A stretch of DNA of 11,733 nucleotides from JAGOZV01 sp964346445 (GTDB taxonomy: Bacteria; Patescibacteriota; Saccharimonadia; Saccharimonadales; Saccharimonadaceae), in contig CAYFUI010000020.1 of the NCBI GenBank assembly GCA_964346445.1, positions 1 to 11,733 on the forward strand, read 5' to 3'. This document shows, in pieces, positions 6,509 to 11,733 of the stretch. The notes beneath the pieces are model-generated. The model saw nothing but the letters and a program-made list of their open reading frames with translations, ran no database searches and was not told the origin of the DNA. The stretch's first letter is position 1, and each line of letters starts with the position of its first letter. The translations under genes were made by a program, and so were the position numbers.

Positions 6509-9500
6509 ATGGCGACATTAGGAAAGCAAACCGGCATTACAGATTTTGATGCAGTGCGCTTGGTGGTGGCTAGCCCAGAAGACATAATGAAATGGAGTCA
6601 TGGCGAAGTAACTAAGCCAGAAACCATAAATTACCGGACGCAAAAACCAGAACGTGATGGTTTGTTCTGTGAAAAAATATTTGGTCCAGAAAAAGACATT
6701 AACCCGCATGATAATAAAATGCGCGGTGTCCGCTCACGAGAAGCAGCGGTAGATAAAAATGGTGAGATTGTCACCAAAAGTGTAGTGCGCCGTGAAAGAA
6801 TGGGTCATATTACACTTGCAGCGCCAGTTGCCCATATTTGGTTTATGCGCGGCACACCGAGTGCCATGTCGCTACTACTTGGGATGACAGTGCGCAACTT
6901 GGAGCGGATTGCTTATTTTGCTACCTACGTTATTTTAGAAGTGGACGAAGCAAAGCGCGACCAATACCTCCAAGATGCTGAGGCCGAATTTGAGGCAGCC
7001 AAAGCCGCTATTAAAATGCGCTATGAGCAGCTAGCCGTAGAAGAAGGCGCTAATGTTAAAAAATTAGCCCAAGAGCAAACTAAAGAATATGAAGAGCTTG
7101 AAGAGGCTTACCTGCTTAAGAAGGGCCAATTAGAGCAGCTTAATTTACATGCCCTAATAAGTGAAGCCGACTACCGTAACCTACCGGAAGAATATGAAGA
7201 GTTGGTACGGGTTGGTATGGGTGGTGACGCCTTAAAAGAAATGCTAGACGCCATTGATACGGAAGAGCTAATTAAGCAACTTGAAGAAGAGATGGAAGGG
7301 GCTAAAGGGCAGCGCCGTGCTAAGTTGTCTAAGCGCCTAAAAACTATTGAAAGTATGCAGGCCGCTGGCATTAGCCCTAGCAGCTTAACCATGACTGTAT
7401 TACCCGTCATCCCACCAGGGTTACGCCCAATGGTTCAACTAACTGGTGGCCGTTTTGCTACTAGCGACCTAAACGACCTTTATAGGCGTGTCATTAACCG
7501 TAACAACCGCTTGAAGAAGCTAATAGAATTAAACGCTCCAGAGGTTATTCAACGTAACGAAAAACGAATGCTCCAAGAAGCTGTCGATTCGTTGATAGAT
7601 AACAGTGCTGCAAGGGGTAGTAGAGCCGTTAGCGCCGCCGGTGGGCGCCGCCGTCTAAAGAGCCTTAGCGATATGCTAAAAGGGAAGCAAGGCCGGTTCC
7701 GCCAAAACCTCTTAGGTAAGCGTGTTGATTATTCTGGTCGCTCCGTGATTGTGGTTGGTCCAAAGCTAAAAATTAACCAATGTGGTATTCCAAAGCAAAT
7801 GGCCATAGAGCTGTTTAAGCCCTTTGTTATTAGCTGGTTAATTGAAAACGAGTACGCCCATAACATTAGGACTGCTTCACGCTTAATTGAAGCCGGTGCA
7901 ACTGAAGTGTGGGATGGGCTAGACGAAGTAATTAAAGGCAAATATGTCCTACTAAACCGTGCGCCATCACTTCACCGCTTAAGTATTCAAGCCTTTCAGC
8001 CAGTCCTAGTTGAAGGTAAGGCTATCCAGCTACACCCACTAGTGGCTAACGGTTTTAATGCCGACTACGACGGTGACCAGATGGCAGTACACTTGCCACT
8101 ATCTGACAAGGCCCAAGCCGAAGCCCGCGACTTGATGAGCGCCACTAACAACTTACTAAAACCAGCCGATGGCTCCCCAGTACTAAACATTAGCCAGGAC
8201 ATTGTGCTTGGTAACTATTACTTAACCTATGAAAAGCCAGCTTCCCAGGATAACCAGCGTAAGGCATATAGCTCGGTCTATGAAGCCGAAATGGCCTACG
8301 ATGCGGGCGTGCTAGACCTGCACAGTCCAATTAGGGTGCTAACAAAGGGTGAAATTCGTGACACAACCTTAGGCCGCGTTTTCTTTAACGAAATACTGCC
8401 AGAAGATTTCCCATATGACAATAACGTGCAAAATAAAAAACAACTTAAAAAAGTTTTAGCACAAATATTTGATACCTATGGCGCCGAAGAAACCGCCCTT
8501 GTAGCCGACAGGATGAAGGGGCAGGCTTTCCGCTTTGCCACAATTGCTGCATTATCTACTGGTAAGGATGACTACATAGAATTACCAGAAGTTGAAGCGC
8601 TTCTCCAGGAAGGTGATGACCAGGTAGCCCTACTGGCGGACCAATTTAACGAAGGTTTAATTACCGAAGAAGAACGCTATAACTTAACCGTTAATGCTTG
8701 GCGTAAAATTAACAAAAGGATTGAAGCCCTGGTGGAGGATCGCCTAAAAGATTCCGATACCAGTGTGGGAGTAATGGTACGGAGTGGCGCGCGTGGCGAT
8801 GTTTCTAACATTAAACTAGCCTCAGCCAGTATTGGTATCATGGTTGATGCCAATAACCGAGAGATTGAGCTGCCAATTCGCAGTAGCTACCGCCAAGGTT
8901 TGAGTTCCCTTGAGCAGTTTATTGCTACCCGCGGTGCCCGCAAGGGGTCTATTGACACTGCCTTAAAAACTGCCGACTCTGGCTACCTTACCCGCCGCCT
9001 GGTGGATGTTTCGCAAGACGTCTTCACGACAGAAGATATTGAAGGCGACGACGACGGCTTTAACATTTATCGTGACGAGAGTGAATACGCCATGATAGAC
9101 TTTAGCCAGCGCCTGCACGGCCGTTACACTGCCGAAGCGGTACCGGGCCATATTGGCGCCGACCAGCTTATTACCCGTAAAATAGCTAACGCTATTGAGG
9201 CAGATGACAAAATTGACCATGTCAAAATTCAATCGGTTCTTTCAACTAAGAACCTGCGTGGAATTCCGCGTAAAAGCTACGGTATAGACATGTCTACTGG
9301 TAACCTGGTGGAAGGTGACCAGCCAGTTGGCACCATTGCCGCGCAGTCGGTTGGTGAACCAGGTACCCAGCTAACACTTCGTACCTTCCACTTAGGTGGA
9401 GTGGTGAGTGGTGACATTACCCAAGGTTTACCACGTGTTGAAGAACTGTTCGAAGCCCGTACACCCAAAGGCCAGGCTTTTATGGCTGAAGAAAGTGGTG

Positions 9501-10354
9501 TGGTAGATATCTGGGAGAGTGGTAAAAAGCAAATTATCCAAATTACTCCACAGCACGGTAAAAGCGAACGCATAGCCCTAGACGGCCGTAAAGCCCAAGT
9601 AAGAACTGGGAGTCACGTTAAGGTTGGGGATATTTTAATTAAGGCTGGCGAAGATGGCAAGCCAACCGTGGCACCATTCGATGGCCGAGTAGAGCTGACT
9701 GATGACCACCTTATCCTAACCGCCGAAGCCGGTGCTCCATCTAAGTATGAAGTGCCAGTAGGCTACCAAATCCAAGTTAGCCCTGGCGATACCGTCCAAG
9801 CCGGTGACCGCCTAACCTCTGGCTCGCTTAACCTCCAAGACCTCATGCGTCTAAAGGGTACCGAAGCTACCCAGCGCTACATCATTAACGAGGTCCTGCG
9901 CATCTACGCCGCCCAAGGACAAGACGTGGCCGATAAGCACCTGGAAATAATTGTCCGACAAATGTTTAGCCGCGTGCAAATTGATGACCCAGGCGACAGC
10001 AACTTTGTAGCCGGCGACATTGCCTCAAAAGCTAGTGTAGTAGAAGCTAACGAAAAGTTAGCTAAAGAAGGTAAAGAGCTCATCTCTTACACGCAACTGC
10101 TCCTAGGTATCACTAAGGTTTCCATTTGGTCGGACAGCTTCCTTTCTGCTGCTTCCTTCCAGGACACCACAAGGGTGCTCATTAATGCCGCTATTAGTGG
10201 CCGGGTAGACCGGCTGCATGGCCTCAAGGAGAACGTTATTATTGGCCGCAAGATTCCAGTAGGAACTGGTGCTAAAAAAGATAACGACCAGCCAATTATT
10301 GAGAAAGAGCAGCTAGAAGAAGAGATCTCGCAAGAGGTAGAAACTGTAGATTAG
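6509..10354 (+). CDS. rpoC: DNA-directed RNA polymerase subunit beta', lacking both zinc sites
   Basis: Catalytic subunit of RNA polymerase, 1281 residues. Landmarks in order: KPETINYRTQKPERDGLFCEKIFGP with VRRERMGHI (N-terminal zipper/clamp); a coiled-coil insert at about 147-213; VIPPGLRPMVQLTGGRFATSDLNDLYRR; the lid/rudder region ending GRFRQNLLGKRVDYSGRSVI; the active-site motif NADYDGD at 517-523 with all three Mg-binding aspartates (519, 521, 523); SGARG at 759-763; the bridge helix around 808-830; the trigger loop GEPGTQLTLRTFH ending at His961; and C-terminal GLKENVIIG. There is no E. coli-type large trigger-loop insertion. Striking oddities: zinc site 1 cysteines (E. coli 70, 72, 85, 88) are P66, D68, V81, N84; zinc site 2 cysteines (814, 888, 895, 898) are E845, T913, P920, S923. 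Only Cys54 and one Cys in INQCG remain. Phe of NADFDGD is Tyr520, trigger-loop Met932 is Leu957, and bridge-helix His777 is Arg808. E. coli equivalences come from alignment by eye. The frame is intact and conserved throughout, so this is a working gene, not a decayed copy. Confidence 0.98.
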   Translation: MATLGKQTGITDFDAVRLVVASPEDIMKWSHGEVTKPETINYRTQKPERDGLFCEKIFGPEKDINPHDNKMRGVRSREAAVDKNGEIVTKSVVRRERMGHITLAAPVAHIWFMRGTPSAMSLLLGMTVRNLERIAYFATYVILEVDEAKRDQYLQDAEAEFEAAKAAIKMRYEQLAVEEGANVKKLAQEQTKEYEELEEAYLLKKGQLEQLNLHALISEADYRNLPEEYEELVRVGMGGDALKEMLDAIDTEELIKQLEEEMEGAKGQRRAKLSKRLKTIESMQAAGISPSSLTMTVLPVIPPGLRPMVQLTGGRFATSDLNDLYRRVINRNNRLKKLIELNAPEVIQRNEKRMLQEAVDSLIDNSAARGSRAVSAAGGRRRLKSLSDMLKGKQGRFRQNLLGKRVDYSGRSVIVVGPKLKINQCGIPKQMAIELFKPFVISWLIENEYAHNIRTASRLIEAGATEVWDGLDEVIKGKYVLLNRAPSLHRLSIQAFQPVLVEGKAIQLHPLVANGFNADYDGDQMAVHLPLSDKAQAEARDLMSATNNLLKPADGSPVLNISQDIVLGNYYLTYEKPASQDNQRKAYSSVYEAEMAYDAGVLDLHSPIRVLTKGEIRDTTLGRVFFNEILPEDFPYDNNVQNKKQLKKVLAQIFDTYGAEETALVADRMKGQAFRFATIAALSTGKDDYIELPEVEALLQEGDDQVALLADQFNEGLITEEERYNLTVNAWRKINKRIEALVEDRLKDSDTSVGVMVRSGARGDVSNIKLASASIGIMVDANNREIELPIRSSYRQGLSSLEQFIATRGARKGSIDTALKTADSGYLTRRLVDVSQDVFTTEDIEGDDDGFNIYRDESEYAMIDFSQRLHGRYTAEAVPGHIGADQLITRKIANAIEADDKIDHVKIQSVLSTKNLRGIPRKSYGIDMSTGNLVEGDQPVGTIAAQSVGEPGTQLTLRTFHLGGVVSGDITQGLPRVEELFEARTPKGQAFMAEESGVVDIWESGKKQIIQITPQHGKSERIALDGRKAQVRTGSHVKVGDILIKAGEDGKPTVAPFDGRVELTDDHLILTAEAGAPSKYEVPVGYQIQVSPGDTVQAGDRLTSGSLNLQDLMRLKGTEATQRYIINEVLRIYAAQGQDVADKHLEIIVRQMFSRVQIDDPGDSNFVAGDIASKASVVEANEKLAKEGKELISYTQLLLGITKVSIWSDSFLSAASFQDTTRVLINAAISGRVDRLHGLKENVIIGRKIPVGTGAKKDNDQPIIEKEQLEEEISQEVETVD

Positions 10355-10377
10355 GCTAAACTAACCAGTTACGGTGG

Positions 10378-10420
10378 TAGCGCGTTTAACCAATGCAAGG
10401 TTAACGCGCTATTGCTTTTT
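10378..10420 (+). terminator. Intrinsic terminator of rpoBC
   Basis: TAGCGCGTTTAACC (10378-10391) pairs with GGTTAACGCGCTA (10399-10411) over 13 bp with one bulged T. The loop is AATGCAA, and TTGCTTTTT follows. It lies 23 bases after the rpoC stop. The last nine bases also hold the -35 box of the next promoter. Confidence 0.9.
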
Positions 10421-10440
10421 ATGGTAAAATGTGCTATATT
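10412..10440 (+). promoter_or_regulatory. Promoter of membrane-protein gene, overlapping rpoC terminator
   Basis: TTGCTT (10412-10417) lies in the terminator T-tract. A 17-base spacer ends in TGC, followed by TATATT (10435-10440), an extended -10. Transcription would start at about 10447. The same layout recurs at 11023-11051, which strengthens both calls. Confidence 0.75.
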
Positions 10441-10449
10441 ATGTTTAGG

Positions 10450-10474
10450 TACCTTGTAAAAAAGGTAGTACCTT
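10450..10474 (+). promoter_or_regulatory. Alternating hairpin in the leader of the membrane-protein gene
   Basis: Within the leader of about 80 bases, AAGGTA (10462-10467) is flanked by TACCTT on both sides (10450-10455 and 10469-10474). It can form a 6-bp stem with the upstream copy (loop GTAAAA) or a tight stem with the downstream copy (AAGGT/ACCTT, loop AGT), but not both. The rest of the leader up to the Shine-Dalgarno at 10517 is pyrimidine- and CA-rich with no clear structure. Function is unknown; chance is possible in so short a motif. Confidence 0.35.
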
Positions 10475-10516
10475 AAAGAGTAATCTTGTTTCACCAACCA
10501 TCCCCAACCACAAAGC

Positions 10517-10522
10517 GAGGTG
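10517..10522 (+). promoter_or_regulatory. Ribosome binding site deciding the start at 10528
   Basis: GAGGTG lies 5 bases before ATG 10528. It supports this start over an in-frame TTG at 10486, which has no Shine-Dalgarno and would add 14 hydrophilic residues. Confidence 0.8.
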
Positions 10523-10527
10523 TCCTT

Positions 10528-10989
10528 ATGTTTGGTAGAATGATTAGCCATTACCTGCCTAAAGAAAGGAGGGTAGTCATAGACCTATTTTTTGTAGTGT
10601 TTATGTTCTACGTTTTCTTCACCATTTCCAGGCCGGAGTACTGGTGGAGTGCTGGTTCTTTCCTGCTCACCACCTTTTACCTAATTCCCTTCATCATCAT
10701 GCGCAGCGCCATAACTGTCCATATCTATAAAGACAGCCTGCTGCCTAGTGATGTCGCCAAGGTGCGCCAAGCCAATGGCCAGCGCAATCTAGCTGTGGTG
10801 ATTGTCCTAGTGGGTAATTGCGCTTTAGCATTTTCTGAACTTTGGGCAACTTTGCAAACCATGGAGTTAACCACCCAGGTGCTGGTATTGGTGTTGGCGT
10901 CGTTTAGCGTAGTCCTATTAGGCATGGTGCCATATTTTTGGTACACCGTTGCCGTAGACTCCGCCTACGAACTAGAACATACCCTATGA
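10528..10989 (+). CDS. Small four-helix integral membrane protein, unknown function
   Basis: I do not recognise this 153-residue protein. Four hydrophobic stretches look like membrane helices: about residues 16-34, 40-59, 85-105 and 115-142. A short basic N-terminus (HYLPKERR) precedes helix 1, suggesting a cytoplasmic N-terminus. The main soluble part is the 60-84 loop (VHIYKDSLLPSDVAKVRQANGQR), which has several charged residues and, with an even helix number, would lie on the cytoplasmic side. The C-terminal tail is short and acidic (DSAYELEHTL). No catalytic motif, signal-peptidase site or transporter signature is visible. One Cys (98) lies within helix 3. It has its own promoter and terminator and so is probably monocistronic. 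A TPR-like protein gene follows. The reading frame is supported by the Shine-Dalgarno, the hydrophobic pattern and the clean terminator after the TGA stop. Confidence 0.8.
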   Translation: MFGRMISHYLPKERRVVIDLFFVVFMFYVFFTISRPEYWWSAGSFLLTTFYLIPFIIMRSAITVHIYKDSLLPSDVAKVRQANGQRNLAVVIVLVGNCALAFSELWATLQTMELTTQVLVLVLASFSVVLLGMVPYFWYTVAVDSAYELEHTL

Positions 10990-10996
10990 TTGCTCT

Positions 10997-11031
10997 TGCC
11001 CCATAGCTATAACTATGGGGCATTGCTTTTT
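10997..11031 (+). terminator. Intrinsic terminator of the membrane-protein gene
   Basis: TGCCCCATAG (10997-11006) pairs perfectly with CTATGGGGCA (11013-11022), giving a 10-bp stem with loop CTATAA, followed by TTGCTTTTT. It starts 7 bases after the TGA stop. The tail is identical to that of the rpoC terminator and again contains the next -35 box. Confidence 0.93.
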
Positions 11032-11051
11032 CTAAGATTTTATGCTATAAT
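11023..11051 (+). promoter_or_regulatory. Promoter of TPR-like gene, overlapping upstream terminator
   Basis: TTGCTT (11023-11028) in the terminator tail is followed by a 17-base spacer ending TGC and a perfect TATAAT (11046-11051). The predicted start is about 11058, leaving a leader of about 35 bases with a strong Shine-Dalgarno. Confidence 0.82.
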
Positions 11052-11077
11052 TATATAAGTTGTACTTAGTCTATCTC

Positions 11078-11084
11078 AAGGAGG
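11078..11084 (+). promoter_or_regulatory. Ribosome binding site deciding the start at 11093
   Basis: AAGGAGG lies 8 bases before ATG 11093. It overrides an in-frame TTG at 11060, which would sit at the predicted transcription start with no ribosome site and add 11 residues. Confidence 0.88.
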
Positions 11085-11092
11085 AAAGTGCA

Positions 11093-11728
11093 ATGCAAAT
11101 AGTCACCTTAAAAGAAGCCAAACAGGCTATGAAAAATGGCCACTACCTGGAAGCAGCTGCTATTTATGGCGTGCTTTCGGGCGAAGAAAGTGGCGACAGA
11201 ATGGCCGCACTTCTGTGTGAGCAAGCAGCAGCCCTGCGTCATGCCGGCAGCCTTTACTACGTAAAAAGCATGGAGGTTTTATTCCATGCCTTAGACGTCG
11301 TCGAAAGCGTTACAGTTGGAGCCCAGTGTTTCCGCGCCATGGCCCGGCTGTACGTAGAGGAAGCCGTCTACGACGAGGCAATCATTCTCTTGGAGCACGC
11401 ACGCGAGCTGTTTGACCAAGAGGGCGACATGGCTGAAGTGGCTATAACCACTAGCCACCTTGGCCGTGTTATGTTGCTGAACAACAAGCCGGCCACCGCC
11501 CAAAGCCTTCTAATGAATGCCCAGGCATTAATGGAGGAGTACGGTGACGAAGAGCAGCAGCTGGACAATTTGCTTTGGCTGCAACGGGTAATTCCTTTGC
11601 GCTACCAACCGGAGCTCATCGAAAGAATTGCCTACCTTGCCCTGAAGTACAAACAGCCGGGCAAAGCCCTTAAAGGTATCAGTAATGCCTTAAACCCAAA
11701 GGTGGCAGTAATGCCGGCCTGGTCCTAA
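11093..11728 (+). CDS. TPR-like helical repeat protein, unknown function
   Basis: A predicted soluble protein of 211 residues that I cannot assign to a named family. It is almost entirely amphipathic helix with the spacing of tetratricopeptide-like repeats. Examples are AKQAMKNGHYLEAAAIYGVL near the N-terminus, then ARLYVEEAVYDEAIILLEHA, and then HLGRVMLLNNKPATAQSLLM, each showing the small-residue and Tyr/Leu pattern of TPR helix pairs. There is no signal peptide and no membrane segment, so it is probably a cytoplasmic scaffold or adaptor. The C-terminus (about 185-211) has a basic patch, YKQPGKALKG, and ends PAWS. The start is set by AAGGAGG and a strong extended -10 promoter. It is GC-richer than the left end of the window. 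GAAGG after the stop may be the ribosome site of a further gene beyond the window. TPR folds are widespread, so the fold call says little about the role. Confidence 0.8.
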   Translation: MQIVTLKEAKQAMKNGHYLEAAAIYGVLSGEESGDRMAALLCEQAAALRHAGSLYYVKSMEVLFHALDVVESVTVGAQCFRAMARLYVEEAVYDEAIILLEHARELFDQEGDMAEVAITTSHLGRVMLLNNKPATAQSLLMNAQALMEEYGDEEQQLDNLLWLQRVIPLRYQPELIERIAYLALKYKQPGKALKGISNALNPKVAVMPAWS

Positions 11729-11733
11729 GAAGG

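Noticed and set aside
10486..10488. TTG start for the membrane protein
   Set aside because: No Shine-Dalgarno precedes it; GAGGTG is correctly placed for the ATG at 10528.
10565..10573. Strong Shine-Dalgarno-like AAAGGAGGG inside the membrane-protein gene
   Set aside because: No ATG, GTG or TTG lies at a usable distance downstream. It is made by tandem AGG AGG Arg codons before helix 1; it might slow ribosomes but is not a start signal.
11060..11062. TTG start for the TPR-like protein, as a leaderless mRNA
   Set aside because: It would be almost at the predicted transcription start, but the strong AAGGAGG site at 11078-11084 serves the ATG at 11093 and would otherwise be unexplained.
1..11733. 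CRISPR arrays, tRNA or rRNA genes, insertion sequences
   Set aside because: No regularly spaced repeats, no cloverleaf-like segment, no transposase motif and no terminal inverted repeats were seen on either strand; almost all bases lie in conserved genes.

Overview
The window is a compact bacterial chromosome segment with every gene on the + strand. In order it carries a 5'-truncated histidyl-tRNA synthetase gene (hisS), trigger factor (tig), the ClpP protease subunit (clpP), RNA polymerase beta (rpoB) and beta' (rpoC), an unrecognised small four-helix membrane protein, and an unrecognised TPR-like soluble protein. The code is standard (TGA is a stop). Short spacers, small core proteins and the sequence style of RpoC suggest a Patescibacteria/CPR genome. 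Candidatus Saccharibacteria (TM7) is my best guess, made from memory of the family and not confirmed by any search.

Positions 1-2908 hold translation and protein-quality-control genes: tRNA charging, ribosome-associated folding and ATP-dependent proteolysis. tig has an extended -10 box ending 9 bases before its ATG and no Shine-Dalgarno, so it is probably leaderless. clpP also lacks a Shine-Dalgarno. Positions 2909-3097 hold a promoter and a roughly 128-base leader with competing hairpins ahead of rpoB. rpoB and rpoC abut exactly (stop codon, then start codon), and the rpoC ribosome binding site lies inside the poly-glutamate codons that end rpoB. rpoC is followed by an intrinsic terminator.

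The strongest novelty is in the RNA polymerase. All eight cysteines that form the two structural zinc sites of bacterial beta' are replaced, in otherwise nearly colinear sequence. Several normally invariant catalytic-centre residues also differ: NADFDGD reads NADYDGD, the trigger-loop Met is Leu, a bridge-helix His is Arg, the F-loop core is divergent, and the beta ED pair reads DD. RpoB carries an 84-residue acidic tail. HisRS (fragment), TF, ClpP, RpoB and RpoC together have only four cysteines.

The right end (10355-11733) holds two short transcription units with one shared design. The T-tract of the upstream terminator (TTGCTTTTT) contains a TTGCTT -35 box exactly 17 bases before a TGC-extended -10 box, so terminator and next promoter overlap. 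This occurs twice. The two genes there are more GC-rich than the left end and their functions are unknown.
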